A stretch of 64,000 nt of DNA from Calothrix sp. NIES-3974 (GTDB lineage Bacteria; Cyanobacteriota; Cyanobacteriia; Cyanobacteriales; Nostocaceae), in assembly GCF_002368395.1 (NCBI RefSeq), contig NZ_AP018254.1:434001-498000 (forward strand), read 5' to 3'. Numbering within the stretch: position 1 is the stretch's first letter; the number at the start of each line of letters is the position of its first letter. This document shows positions 27,288 through 36,611 of this stretch, piece after piece. Under the pieces are notes generated by a model that saw nothing but the letters and a program-made list of their open reading frames with translations, had not been told where the DNA came from and did not search any database. Made by a program: the position numbers and the translations under genes.

Positions 27288-29315
27288 TCAATTGTTATCC
27301 AAGCTGGGAGTTGGATTTGGCTGTAGGACTAAATTCGTAGCTTCTAGTTCTGGAACATGTATATCTATTCTTGGCTCGGCTAGATTCGTTTTCTCCACTG
27401 CTTGATATTCAAGTTGGGTTAGGGGGGGGTTTTGATGTTCATTTTCGAGAACAACAACTGGAAAATTTGCTAAAAGATTACGGGTAAGGGTCAAATTACA
27501 CGCAAGGGGTATTTGGCTGCGTTCAAGTAGGCCTAAAATCGATTCATGGTGGTTACGCTTCACAACAGGTAGCTGGTGTAAACCACGTAATGTCATGCGA
27601 TTTAATGCCTCGAACAGGGATTCATCACTATAGGCATAAATAATTTCAGTTGTGCAAATATCTTTGAGGATGGGAATGGATGGAGGTTGGGGATTTTCCT
27701 GCCAGATTGTCAGATAACGGTTAATATCTTCCAAAGAGATAATTCCAATTAATTGTTTTTGCTCATCAATAACTAATGCACTGCGAATTCGCGATCGCGA
27801 CATTTCTACAGCCGTTTCCAGGATATTCATCGTTGCGGGTAAAATCATCGGGTTAGTCTGCATCGCTTGAGCGACAGTAATTTGATGAATTATTTCCGCA
27901 TGGTCATCCCCCAATTCCGATAAACCGATTTGCTGTAAGTTGCTATTGGCATCAGTGCGGGGTTTGATTGTCTCAACCAACCAAAAACTCAACCCCACCG
28001 CTGCCATTAAGGGTAAAACAATGCGATAATCATGGGTTAGCTCAAACAATAGGAGGATGGATGTCAACGGTGCGCGGACGCTAGCAGCTAAAACCGCAGC
28101 CATCCCGACCATTGCGTAGGCTGGCGGTGCTGCCATATACATCGATACTTGTGGTATGAGTAGATGTATCACTTTCGCATAAAAAACACCCAAGGTCGCA
28201 CCTAAAAACATCGCTGGTGCAAATACTCCCCCCACAAATCCACTACCAGCACTAATGGCTGTCATGAGTAATTTACAAATTAGTAATCCAGCCAATAATT
28301 GCCAAGACATATCCATACCTTGCAACATTGCCTGAATTGTGCTGTAGCCAATACCTAAAATTTGGGGGAACTGTAGAGCCACCACCCCAACAATTACACC
28401 CCCCAGGGTTGGATGAAAATAGCGGGGAATGCGTCCCAACCAACTCAAATAGCTCACCTTTCCGGCAAAACTTGCCTTAGCGAATTTCAATGCTTGGGTA
28501 TAGGCCAAGGATACCTGACTCGCAGCTAATCCCAAGCCCAAGTACAGAGGTAACTCCAGTAAACCACGGGTTTGGTAGGCGGTGAGGGCAAATGCGGGTT
28601 GGGAACCCAAGCCAATTTGGGCAATTAAGGCAGCTAAAACTGCTGCCAATACCACCACACTGACGGCAGAGGTTGCCAAAGATGTCGCACCTAATACCAC
28701 TTCCAGGGCAAAAAACACCCCAGCAATGGGAGCATTAAAACCAGCAGCGAGACCAGCTGCTGCTCCAGCTCCTAACAATAAACGCTGTCGTTCACGGGAT
28801 ACTTTTAAAATTTGGGACAGTAACATGCCAAAATTAGCCCCTATTTCCACACTTGGACCTTCCGGACCAAGGGACGCACCACTACCGAGGGAAAAAGCAG
28901 CTGCAACCATTTTCATCACGGGACGCAGGGGTCGTTGGAGGGAATTCCCCTGGGATACGGCAATCAGTGAAGATAAACTCGGGCCAAAATCTTGACTCCG
29001 CCAGCGCATCAAACCTACGGCGATACCACCGATGACGGGTACAACCGCCAAAGTCCACATACCCCATCCGCCAATCACTAGCAAAAGCTGCTCGTACAGG
29101 GTATAACTGAAAAGTTGGATCAAATAGTGAAACGTGACAACCCCCATTCCTGTGCTACTGCCAATAATTACCCCTAAAACTAGTACAACAGTTTCTGGAG
29201 AAATTTGGACACGATTGAGGAAATGGGTTAGGGACGCAAAAACTGAGTCAAGAGGAGGAGAATTGCGAATTTGCTGATTCGACTTCCTGAATTTATCTGG
29301 AGGCAAGGTATTCAT
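27288..29315 (-). CDS. ClC-family chloride channel/transporter with CBS domains
   Basis: Membrane protein for chloride passage or Cl-/H+ exchange, about 675 aa from the ATG at 29315 (a TTG start at 29342 adds nine). Eighteen-helix ClC core with the gating Glu in GASLGPEGPSVEIG (canonical G(K/R)EGP has Pro as its second residue here) and the GGVFAPAMFLGA filter motif. The proton-path and inner-gate residues were not assigned. The C-terminus carries two CBS domains (about residues 480-600: ITVAQAMQTNPM, ICTTEIIYAYSDESL) that usually bind adenine nucleotides, then an acidic tail. Stands alone. Confidence 0.92.
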   Translation of the reverse strand: MNTLPPDKFRKSNQQIRNSPPLDSVFASLTHFLNRVQISPETVVLVLGVIIGSSTGMGVVTFHYLIQLFSYTLYEQLLLVIGGWGMWTLAVVPVIGGIAVGLMRWRSQDFGPSLSSLIAVSQGNSLQRPLRPVMKMVAAAFSLGSGASLGPEGPSVEIGANFGMLLSQILKVSRERQRLLLGAGAAAGLAAGFNAPIAGVFFALEVVLGATSLATSAVSVVVLAAVLAALIAQIGLGSQPAFALTAYQTRGLLELPLYLGLGLAASQVSLAYTQALKFAKASFAGKVSYLSWLGRIPRYFHPTLGGVIVGVVALQFPQILGIGYSTIQAMLQGMDMSWQLLAGLLICKLLMTAISAGSGFVGGVFAPAMFLGATLGVFYAKVIHLLIPQVSMYMAAPPAYAMVGMAAVLAASVRAPLTSILLLFELTHDYRIVLPLMAAVGLSFWLVETIKPRTDANSNLQQIGLSELGDDHAEIIHQITVAQAMQTNPMILPATMNILETAVEMSRSRIRSALVIDEQKQLIGIISLEDINRYLTIWQENPQPPSIPILKDICTTEIIYAYSDESLFEALNRMTLRGLHQLPVVKRNHHESILGLLERSQIPLACNLTLTRNLLANFPVVVLENEHQNPPLTQLEYQAVEKTNLAEPRIDIHVPELEATNLVLQPNPTPSLDNN

Positions 29316-29913
29316 TAGTGGTGCAAAGTGGTGTGTCCCCAAGGGAATGCTATTCTTTATTTTCAGTTATGGCTTGACTGTTCGACAACTACAAATCCCC
29401 AAGCAATATTTATTGTTGCAATTTACTAAGCTTTTGTAAAAAAATATCCAACAGCAGCATTTTGATGATGAAAGTGTTTTAATGAAAGTGAATTACTAAT
29501 ATAGAGTGCAGCTATCTTTGGTCAGTATTTACCCGAATGTGATTAGCACTTTATTTTTCAGATTATTCTTTTTCAACTGGGAAATTGACAACTGTTTTGC
29601 AGCCATTATTGTGAATTCAGATTAAGTAGTTAGGCAAAATCAAATACATCCTGAGATTGCTGAAGTTTCTCAATTCCTTGCTTTTGCCAATCCTGAAGAG
29701 GAGAAAAAAGAGACTGTAGGTCTTGAGCTAGCTAGTATAGCCAAGCAAAGACGAAGAAGGAGGTTGAGATTTCGGTAAATGTACAATTCATTTTGCTCTA
29801 GCACTTAAAATATATAAAAAACAACCGAAAAACGCTGAATATATGCACGCGTAGCTCGATGATTCGTTCAATATTTTGCATTAGTGAGTAATTGGACTAA
29901 ACGGACAAAGTAG
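29316..29913. other. Spacer with a possible gene-end remnant
   Basis: No intact gene. On the minus strand, 29636-29737 reads as about 33 codons ending SPLQDWQKQGIEKLQ...DFA and a stop, closed upstream by a TAG. It looks like the tail of a lost protein. The rest is AT-rich. Confidence 0.3.
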
Positions 29914-30282
29914 ATGAATACACACATCTTTGATAATCATTACTTAACTTGCCCCCTCTGTCATCACCATATCGATTCGGAAAAAGTCAAGACATGTGTC
30001 GGCTTGTTTTCCTGTCCGTATTGTCAAGAAAAATTTGTCATCAGTAAGAGTGGTCATTATGTCCGTGACCCCTTTGTGTTTAAACAAGTAGCTTTAGCAA
30101 CAACCCTGCGCCGACAAAGCCATCCCTTGGCCAGAATTATCCGTGATTTGTTGTTTATGCAACGTCCTGTAGTTGCTTTTTTGCTGGGAACGGCTGTATT
30201 GCTGGGAACATTGACTTTGACGCAGCAAAGGACTAATCAAGATTTTCAACCGTCATCAAATCAGGAACAATCGGGAAAATAG
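29914..30282 (+). CDS. Zinc-ribbon protein with a C-terminal membrane span, unknown function
   Basis: No named family recognised. It has 122 aa. The N-terminal half has two CxxC knuckles, CPLC and CPYC (about residues 13-16 and 34-37), spaced as in a treble-clef or rubredoxin-like zinc ribbon. A hydrophobic segment (about 88-105, VVAFLLGTAVLLGTLTL) near the end would anchor it, leaving the zinc ribbon in the cytoplasm. Its stop lies 3 bp from the stop of the convergent LapA-domain gene. Confidence 0.7.
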   Translation: MNTHIFDNHYLTCPLCHHHIDSEKVKTCVGLFSCPYCQEKFVISKSGHYVRDPFVFKQVALATTLRRQSHPLARIIRDLLFMQRPVVAFLLGTAVLLGTLTLTQQRTNQDFQPSSNQEQSGK

Positions 30283-30285
30283 CAT

Positions 30286-30564
30286 CTAATAAACCTCATC
30301 ATCGGTGAAAAAATCAGGGTCATCATCACGACTAAGATTGTGCCGACTATTACTAGCCCGTAAAATTAATTCCAGAATCGCCATCCCCACCATTCCCCCA
30401 CTAGCACAGAAGGAAAGTAACACCCCAAAGGGAAGTTGAATTGATTCCATCCCGAGAAACTTCAGGGAAACGTTATTGGGATTTTGAAAGGCGATAATTG
30501 CGATCGCGCTCACCCAAATCGCTACAATTAAGGATATGATTATACCTACAACGGAATTCATCAT
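30286..30564 (-). CDS. LapA-domain (DUF1049) small membrane protein
   Basis: A 92-aa protein with two hydrophobic segments (about 5-25 and 42-66) and the intervening FQNPNNVSLKFLGMESIQLPFGVLL, the core of the LapA/DUF1049 family, whose E. coli member helps lipopolysaccharide assembly. An acidic C-terminal tail (DDDPDFFTDDE) follows. Its function in cyanobacteria is not established. Convergent with the zinc-ribbon gene. Confidence 0.85.
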   Translation of the reverse strand: MMNSVVGIIISLIVAIWVSAIAIIAFQNPNNVSLKFLGMESIQLPFGVLLSFCASGGMVGMAILELILRASNSRHNLSRDDDPDFFTDDEVY

Positions 30565-30693
30565 TATTACTTCCTGCTGGCGGAAAATATAATTGAGGTT
30601 AATTTTTTATAAAAAGTTCACCATGTCACATTTATGGTGGCAAATTTAAGCTATGGTTAAGGTTTAAGTGCAACGGTGTAATTACCGAATTTA

Positions 30694-31527
30694 ATGTTTT
30701 TTCCCAAAAACTTAGCAATGTCCAATCTTGAGCGACCATTTGCAAGTTATCATCTGTGGTCTCTCGTTGTCCCGAATCAAGGACAACAACATTGGCATTG
30801 TCAAATGCGACGGGGTTTCATGAAGGCTCGGCAAAATGAACCAGAGGTACAGGCTTTGCGAAGCCAAATTACAGCCGCACAACAAATTGGCTTACTTGCA
30901 CAGCAAGGTGTCTACGAGTTTCATCGCAATCGAGATTTATTTGTAGTAGCAGACGGGGTAGAGAGAGTTGCATCGATTCTAGAGTTAGATGGTTTGAGTG
31001 TACAGGTGCGTACTCGCGTCCTTAACATTCTACACCGTTATTATACCAAGCCAATCCTGCGCCGCAAACGGATTTTATTAATGACGCGGGGGGATGAGGG
31101 TTTTCCGAAGCCAATTTGGATTATCCGCAAAAATTACCGATTTCGACTATATGCCATGATGGATTGTGTGGTCATGGAACCGGATAATACCCTGCACATT
31201 CTGGATTTTAAAACTGGTAAATCCCCCTTTGATCAACGTCAAGCTTTAGTTTATTTATTGGCTGCACGTTATTTGTATCCGGGTTATCGGATGATTGCCT
31301 CTTTTTATAATTTGGAAAATAGCCATAAGTCTGAAGTGATTCGAGTTAGTAATCGCGAATTAGATCAAGTTGAAGGTGAATTGGCTCTGATTGCTACTAA
31401 GCATTATCAAGACGTGCAAAAATACAAAAATAGTGGTCAATTTAGTCAGATATTCCCCCCTAACCCTGGCAAACATTGTCGCTATTGTCCCTTTCATCGA
31501 ATCTGTGAGTTTGCTCAGTTAGATTAG
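30694..31527 (+). CDS. PD-(D/E)XK nuclease-fold protein with Cys-rich C-terminus (RecB/Cas4-like)
   Basis: A 277-aa protein with the PD-(D/E)XK core in DNTLHILDFKTGKSPFDQRQALVYLLAA: the Asp and Lys of (D)FKTGK plus the downstream Gln-rich helix typical of RecB-type exonucleases. The C-terminus HCRYCPFHRIC has three Cys in CxxCx5C spacing, reminiscent of the Fe-S cluster end of Cas4/AddB-like nucleases, but a fourth ligand is not obvious. No cas genes or CRISPR array are nearby, so it is not a CRISPR Cas4 by context. An in-frame ATG at 30718 is an alternative start. Confidence 0.82.
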   Translation: MFFPKNLAMSNLERPFASYHLWSLVVPNQGQQHWHCQMRRGFMKARQNEPEVQALRSQITAAQQIGLLAQQGVYEFHRNRDLFVVADGVERVASILELDGLSVQVRTRVLNILHRYYTKPILRRKRILLMTRGDEGFPKPIWIIRKNYRFRLYAMMDCVVMEPDNTLHILDFKTGKSPFDQRQALVYLLAARYLYPGYRMIASFYNLENSHKSEVIRVSNRELDQVEGELALIATKHYQDVQKYKNSGQFSQIFPPNPGKHCRYCPFHRICEFAQLD

Positions 31528-31589
31528 GGAGACTTGTTGTTTTTTTTACCAATTATTCCTCGTAGATAGGAGTAGGGCTGTTGGTCTTG

Positions 31590-31662
31590 TGTGAACTTAT
31601 GGGTAAATTTCCACAAAATCAACAGTCTATGCAAAGCCTCAAGCCAACCTACAGTTATCTTT
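31590..31662 (-). repeat. 73-bp dispersed repeat, inverted copy
   Basis: Reverse complement of 47462-47534 with about one mismatch by eye; blocks include TTTGCATAGACTGTTGATTT and TTTACCCATAAGTTCACA on the opposite strand. Confidence 0.8.
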
Positions 31663-31686
31663 CACTGAACCCTGCTGACCTATAGA

Positions 31687-31854
31687 GTTCAAAAAGCCTC
31701 GCATCTGTAATTTTTTTTAGCCATATGAAAAGTGGAATTGTTGGTTTCAAACTATTCCCTACTCCCTACTCCCTACTCCCATCACGGACTGTTTCCTACC
31801 CTCACGAAAAGACTTTTACAGCTAGCGCTGCACTTCGCGAACAGCAGACCCTAA
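31687..31854 (-). repeat. Composite dispersed repeat, minus orientation
   Basis: Read on the minus strand it carries the blocks AGGGTCTGCTG, GTAAAAGTCTTTTC, GTGAGGGTAGG, heptads, AATAGTTTGAAACC, ATTCCACTTTT and AGGCTTTTTG. The palindrome slot is taken by heptads. Confidence 0.7.
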
Positions 31855-32134
31855 TTAGCATTTTCTCAACATTCTCTTAATTGATCTCCAGTAGGATTTT
31901 TTCTCACAATCCCATCGGACTTTGTTAAAAAGTTGACGAGGGGTGAGACAAGTCTTTCTCCAGATAATATTCATGGTAACTTTAACTAATTGTTAACTTA
32001 TCTTGCAAAAATGTAGGATAGAAAAATGTTTTTTCTGGATTTGTAAACAGACCACCTAAGTGGAGTGGGCAGTTTCATGTTTTCCAGGATATCCTGAAGT
32101 TACTGGTACAAAATAGGCTTGTATCGTATAATTT

Positions 32135-33697
32135 ATGACCTCAACACCAAAATTTCATTTAAGTTTTGCTCGTCAACAAGAAAACCCATCTCATGGTTCA
32201 ATTCCCGGAGATTCAACTGAATCGACCAATGTGATTAGTGTGTCAACTAATTATTTACATAACTTTTTAGAACCCTATGAAGTCTTTATTCATAAACTGG
32301 TCAAGAGTTTGCAGTCAGAGGGAAATAGCTCTAGACTTACTGGTGTATTGATACCGGAAGTTGTTTTAGATATTGTGAGTCATATCTCCGGTGCGGAATT
32401 TGCCTTTTTGATTCGCTATACAGAAGCAGAGGAATGGCAAATTCTCAGTCAAAGTCACCTGAGTAAATATAATCACTCAGATACCGATTTAAGTAATTTT
32501 TCTGATGATTTAAAAAACCAATTTTTATCCACGATTCACGCAGAAGTCATTTTTGATCCAGCTTGTCACGGGACATACAAATTTTACGAACAGGGACGGG
32601 AATATAAAGCTTTTGCCGTGATTCCCATGCAATCTCAGGTCGAAGCGATTGTTGTGGGTGGATTACCAGTAGATTCCCATTTTCTGACGGATATTTATGG
32701 ACGAATTATTGCTAGTTTTTATCAAGCGGCGGCAAACTTTACATCAGCTTCGATTTTTGGGTTAGAGCAAAACCTTTCCCCTGTGAACTTAGCTAATTTG
32801 GTAGAGGCACAAATTCTCGATGATTTAAAAAGTAATCTGGGGTTTGTTTCTCCATCGCTATACCAACGTCGGTTTGAATTATTTTGCGATCGCTTGCGGC
32901 AAATGGTGGTTTACTTTGAACCGGTTTTGCATTTAGACCCCAATGACCTGTTTATTTGTGGTTGGGAAGCTCTTGCAAGAAATCCTGAAAGTCTATGCGC
33001 ACCGTTTGAATTATTCCATGCAGCCGAACTATGGGGTTCCCGTTTTATCGTAGAACTGGATCAACACTTCCTCAAAGTTGCCACCTCTAGTTACCGTCAA
33101 TCCCGTCCCCCTAAACAGCGTCGTGCAAGTGATATGGTTCCCCTGTCGGTGAATGTCTATCCAGAATCATTGATGCATCCGGAATATTTTCAAACCCTCC
33201 ACAAAATTATCCACGAAGGTGTGATTACTCCGCGAAATTTGATTTTAGAAATATCAGAAAAAACCGAGTTACCCCAATTTATCGACGGGATTAAATTACA
33301 TAATCCTTTACAAGCTTTTAAAAACCGGTTACTGGAATTTGTCCGTACTTTTAATATTAGATTTGCAATTGATGATTTTGGGGTTGGTCATGCATCGGTT
33401 TCCCGTTTAGCTGGTTTAAATGCTTCCCATATCAAAATTGATCGGGAAATTCTTTTTCACCAACCCAGTCCAATTATTATCAAATTTGTTCATGAACTAG
33501 CAGCAGCTAATACCCTAAGTCCAGCTCGTGTGATTGTGGAGGGTGTTGACGAGACTAGTCCCTTTAGTCTGAATCTTTTGCGCAAAATGGGTGTCACCTA
33601 TATTCAGGGGCATTTAGTTGGTAAACCGGAACCAGAAATCTATCGTTTAAGTCAAGAAAAGTATTTAGAATTACAGAAACGTCTGTTTTCCGAATAG
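32135..33697 (+). CDS. GAF-EAL protein, probable cyclic-di-GMP phosphodiesterase
   Basis: Predicted cytoplasmic signalling protein of 520 aa: an N-terminal GAF-like sensor (about 45-205) and a C-terminal EAL domain (about 255-510). The EAL catalytic set is largely present: GWEALAR (EAL at 278-280), the Asn of SVNVYPESL, EISEKTEL, AIDDFGVGHAS with the metal-binding Asp pair, KIDREI, VEGVDE and YIQGHLVGKP. Activity as a phosphodiesterase is therefore likely, though residues such as Gly-Trp before EAL differ from the common (Y)xxEALLR. No GGDEF domain. The gene stands alone after a 600-bp repeat-rich spacer. Confidence 0.85.
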   Translation: MTSTPKFHLSFARQQENPSHGSIPGDSTESTNVISVSTNYLHNFLEPYEVFIHKLVKSLQSEGNSSRLTGVLIPEVVLDIVSHISGAEFAFLIRYTEAEEWQILSQSHLSKYNHSDTDLSNFSDDLKNQFLSTIHAEVIFDPACHGTYKFYEQGREYKAFAVIPMQSQVEAIVVGGLPVDSHFLTDIYGRIIASFYQAAANFTSASIFGLEQNLSPVNLANLVEAQILDDLKSNLGFVSPSLYQRRFELFCDRLRQMVVYFEPVLHLDPNDLFICGWEALARNPESLCAPFELFHAAELWGSRFIVELDQHFLKVATSSYRQSRPPKQRRASDMVPLSVNVYPESLMHPEYFQTLHKIIHEGVITPRNLILEISEKTELPQFIDGIKLHNPLQAFKNRLLEFVRTFNIRFAIDDFGVGHASVSRLAGLNASHIKIDREILFHQPSPIIIKFVHELAAANTLSPARVIVEGVDETSPFSLNLLRKMGVTYIQGHLVGKPEPEIYRLSQEKYLELQKRLFSE

Positions 33698-33838
33698 TTA
33701 TTATCTCTCAATTTTTATCGTGATAAATGAAAATAAAAAGCTTTTTGTAGTCAAATTAGCTTGATTTATAGGTAGTGATTTTGTTGTGATGATAAAAGTT
33801 AGTTTGTTTAAATCTTTCACCAGACCCAGAGACAAAAA

Positions 33839-34018
33839 GTGAATTTGCCTAGCGCTACCCAAGTAATTGTTTTTTATATACTCTGCGAACAAGTTACTAG
33901 CATGTCTAAACCCGTCTCATACGTAACTATGGATGAGCGAACTAATTTACTTTACATGTTAGTGGGTGAGGAGACCGAAATTATTGTTGATCGAGAGGGG
34001 GGATGGCAGTTTCTCTAA
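33839..34018 (+). CDS. Small DUF6888-like protein
   Basis: A 59-codon frame with GTG start (MNLPSATQ) ending EGGWQFL; the TTG at 33845 is an alternative start. The layout resembles the cyanobacterial DUF6888 small proteins: an LP-S-A-Q start, a helix with Cys (YILCEQ) and the ending DERTNLLYMLVGEE, then an EIIVDREG beta hairpin. Function unknown. Such genes are commonly followed closely by a DUF6887 gene; here the likely partner begins 342 bp later, past repeat elements. The family call is from memory of the pattern. Confidence 0.5.
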   Translation: MNLPSATQVIVFYILCEQVTSMSKPVSYVTMDERTNLLYMLVGEETEIIVDREGGWQFL

Positions 34019-34360
34019 ATCAACAGATATTTAGTAAGTCATATCGTTTTGAGTCGGTGGGTGGTAAAAATTGTAGTTCAGATCAGGGAGTAGAGACTAC
34101 CCGTCGGGTCGTCTCTACGCCGAATGATTGGTGACGTTGCGGTTTTATCTTTAATTGCACCTATCTACTTACTTCGGAGTTTATACATGACGGGAAGCAG
34201 GGGATGCTGTGTAAGAAGGTGTATCAACATTTTGAGGAAATGGGATAAAATTCAGGTGCTATTTAGTAACGCCAAAATCCATAGACGCGTTGGCGAAAGC
34301 CATGCCTTTAGGCTAGCGGATCGACCGAAGAGTAATCTAAAATCCAAAATCCAAAATCCT
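34019..34360. repeat. Repeat cluster splitting the small-gene pair
   Basis: Contains a hairpin (34090-34118, GTAGAGAC arms, CCCGTCGGG core), the 57-bp repeat copy 2 (34274-34330) and three AAAATCC heptads (34339-34359) ending at the start codon of the next gene. Confidence 0.75.
34274..34330 (+). repeat. 57-bp dispersed repeat, copy 2
   Basis: Exact reverse complement of 7359-7415. Blocks: CCATAGACGCGTTGGCG, AAAGCCATGCCTTTAGGCT, AGCGGATCGACCG. The presence of two identical copies 27 kb apart points to recent movement or gene conversion. Confidence 0.85.
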
Positions 34361-34579
34361 ATGAATTCTATTAATTTTCAGTTAATGAATCGTACCGAAT
34401 TACGGAAATACATATCTAAACATCCTGAAGACCGTCAAGCATTTCATACTTACATGGATCTGCTTTCCCAGGAACCCTGTTTGGTTAATGGTAATGTGAA
34501 TGATTTACAGGATATGCAAAAAGTTACGCAAATTATTGAACAAGTTACAAGTATTAAGCAGGGAAATAAAAATAGTTAG
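34361..34579 (+). CDS. Small DUF6887-like protein
   Basis: 72 aa from the ATG at 34361. The longer open frame upstream (from 34124) runs through repeats and is not coding. The start MNSINFQLMNRTELRKYISKH followed by EDRQAFHTYMDLL matches the pattern of cyanobacterial DUF6887 proteins (N-F-x-x-M-x-R-x-E-L-R, then D-x-x-A-F-x-x-Y-x-D). Function unknown; it probably works with the DUF6888-like protein at 33839. The heptad tract directly before the ATG replaces any clear ribosome site. Confidence 0.65.
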   Translation: MNSINFQLMNRTELRKYISKHPEDRQAFHTYMDLLSQEPCLVNGNVNDLQDMQKVTQIIEQVTSIKQGNKNS

Positions 34580-34810
34580 GGTCTGCTGTAAAAGTCTGAA
34601 GCGTGAGGGTAGGGAACAGGGAGAGACGCGACATGTCGCGTCTGTACAGGGAATCGTTTTAACCATTCCAGTTCCACTTTATAGTGGGCTGTAAAAATTA
34701 CAAATGCCAGGTTTTTAAGCCTTTCATACCTGTTTGGAAAGCACTTTTTACGACTGAAATTCCCTCTAATTCTTGCAATATAAAAGTTTTACCATTTTTC
34801 AGCAAGCCCT
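34577..34810 (+). repeat. Composite dispersed repeat, plus orientation, longest copy
   Basis: Starts AGGGTCTGCTGTAAAAGTCT and ends CAGCAAGCCCT, the same end as 36987-37205. The palindrome slot holds GAGACGCGACATGTCGCGTC (34623-34642). Further blocks: AATCGTTTTAACC, GTTCCACTTT, AAATGCCAGGTTTTTAAGCC, GGAAAGCACT, CCCTCTAA. Confidence 0.8.
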
Positions 34811-34832
34811 AGTTAATGGGGTCATGTATCCA

Positions 34833-36548
34833 TTAGGTTAAGCTTCCCCTCTGAATTAGGTTATATGCTGATTCTAGAGCTTGGCAGCGATTTTCTCCCT
34901 GACGAACTTCCCAAAAGCGTTGTAAATCTAATTGTTCTAGTCTCCATCGTACCTGGGGGGAAGTGGCAACAATCCAAATATGACGGTGGTGAGCGATCGC
35001 ATCCTCAACTATTGATTCAATTGCTAATGCGGCTGTCACACCAATGTGGGGAACTTCTGTTAAATCTAACACCAGTACATGGTAGTTTTGCACGAAGGAC
35101 ATGCGTCGGGAGATGCTTTTAGCTGCGCCAAAGCTCATTGGCCCACCTAATTTCAGTAATAAAATATCCCCCTTTGCTTCAGTAAGAATTTTCTGTTCGG
35201 CGGGGGTAAGTTTGTCACGTTCAGTGGAGTCGGTAATAACTTGAATATTATCGCTTTGAACATCAGTAAGGCGTTTAATTGTCAGGACATTGGCGATGAA
35301 TGCTCCTACCAGTACCGCTGTAATTAAATCGACAAATACGGTTAAAAATAGCACTAAATACATCAAGCCCGTGCCTTTCAAAGACAGACGGGGAGCGCGT
35401 TTGATAAATCCCCAGTCGAGAATATCAATTCCGACCTTCAGTAATAAACCAGCTAAGACGGCATTGGGAATCTGGGCTGTTAATGGTCCTGCCCAAAATA
35501 CCACTAATAGTAATACCAAGGCGTGAATCATCCCCGATAGGGGTGTTCTCCCCCCAGCTTGGACATTGACCACGGTGCGCATCGTTGCACCAGCACCGGG
35601 TAAACCCCCAAACAGACCTGCTAACATGTTACCAATTCCCTGACCAATCAATTCCTTGTCCGAATCATGTTGGGTACGGGTAATATTGTCAGCCACCAGG
35701 GAGGTTAACAGAGAATCGATCGCTCCTAATACCCCTAACATCAATCCGTAGCGGAGCATATCGTCTAACTCAGGCAGAGTGAAGGTGGGCATTTTCAAAC
35801 TGGGTAATCCCCTGGGAATCTCACCAATGCGAGCTATATTGGCATCTTTGAATAGAATGACGGAGATAATTGTCACCACTACCAATGCCAGTAGGGGAGA
35901 GGGTAAAACCCGATTCAGTTTCGGTGGTACGGCAAAAACAATTACCAGGGTTAACAATCCTAGACCGACTGCGATCCAGTTGGGGTTACTGATATATGTT
36001 GGTAATTTTTGCAGGGTGGTTACGACTCCACCTGAACCCTCGTGACCTAATATAGGGGGTAATTCTAGTAAAATGATAATTACACCAATTCCAGACATGA
36101 AGCCGGAAATAACTGTGTAGGACATGAGGGTGATATATTGTCCCAGACGCATCACCCCAAACAGGATTTGTAGTAGCCCTCCTAACATGATGACGGTAAA
36201 GGCCATTGCTAACCCGGTATCGGGATAACGCCTGACTAAGGTGGCAATCACACTTGTCACCACCACCGTCATCGGTCCTGTCGGACCAGATACTTGGGCT
36301 GGTGTTCCCCCACATAGGGCTGCAAAAAAACCGACAATAATCGCTCCATGGAGTCCCGCGATCGCTCCTGCACCGGAAGCAACCCCAAAGGCTAGGGCTA
36401 GGGGGAGAGCGACAATGGCAGCAGTAATACCTCCAAATAGGTCACCCCGCCAATTGCGGAAATTGATTTTGTTGATGGGATTAATGGACACCTGATACGC
36501 TCTCTGTTTTCGGGAAGGTTTAATACAATCAGCTAAGTGTATCAACAA
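34833..36548 (-). CDS. bicA: SulP-family transporter with STAS domain, BicA-like bicarbonate transporter
   Basis: Plasma-membrane, Na+-dependent bicarbonate uptake carrier of the cyanobacterial CO2-concentrating mechanism, 571 aa. The first membrane domain reads KINFRNWRGDLFGGITAA, then PTGPMTVVVTSVIATL, YTVISGFMSGIGVIIILLEL and LIGQGIGNMLAGLFGGLPGAG, all closely like BicA as I remember it. The C-terminal STAS domain (about 440-560) includes LLKLGGPMSFGAAKSI and VLVLDLTEVPHIGVTAALAIES. The first 18-20 residues are not family-like; a GTG at 36491 (VSINPINKI) could be the true start. Other SulP substrates (sulfate) are possible but less likely. Confidence 0.88.
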   Translation of the reverse strand: MLIHLADCIKPSRKQRAYQVSINPINKINFRNWRGDLFGGITAAIVALPLALAFGVASGAGAIAGLHGAIIVGFFAALCGGTPAQVSGPTGPMTVVVTSVIATLVRRYPDTGLAMAFTVIMLGGLLQILFGVMRLGQYITLMSYTVISGFMSGIGVIIILLELPPILGHEGSGGVVTTLQKLPTYISNPNWIAVGLGLLTLVIVFAVPPKLNRVLPSPLLALVVVTIISVILFKDANIARIGEIPRGLPSLKMPTFTLPELDDMLRYGLMLGVLGAIDSLLTSLVADNITRTQHDSDKELIGQGIGNMLAGLFGGLPGAGATMRTVVNVQAGGRTPLSGMIHALVLLLVVFWAGPLTAQIPNAVLAGLLLKVGIDILDWGFIKRAPRLSLKGTGLMYLVLFLTVFVDLITAVLVGAFIANVLTIKRLTDVQSDNIQVITDSTERDKLTPAEQKILTEAKGDILLLKLGGPMSFGAAKSISRRMSFVQNYHVLVLDLTEVPHIGVTAALAIESIVEDAIAHHRHIWIVATSPQVRWRLEQLDLQRFWEVRQGENRCQALESAYNLIQRGSLT

Positions 36549-36611
36549 AATTTATCCTATATTTCACCTGAAATTTATTACTTAGTTTTTCAGGTCAAAA
36601 TATTTTGATTT

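Larger units (their letters stand above)
31528..32134. other. Repeat-filled spacer
   Basis: No gene. It holds the inverted 73-bp repeat copy at 31590-31662 and a minus-oriented composite repeat at 31687-31854, including CCCTACTCCCTACTCCC heptads. The region 31900-32134 is AT-rich leader sequence for the EAL gene. Confidence 0.6.

Noticed and set aside
30694-31527. Cas4 of a CRISPR system
   Set aside because: The PD-(D/E)XK and Cys motifs suggest it, but no array, cas1 or cas2 is in the window and a fourth Cys is not evident.
34124-34579. 151-codon frame on the plus strand
   Set aside because: The first 79 codons translate a 57-bp repeat and AAAATCC heptads; only the part from ATG 34361 looks like a gene.
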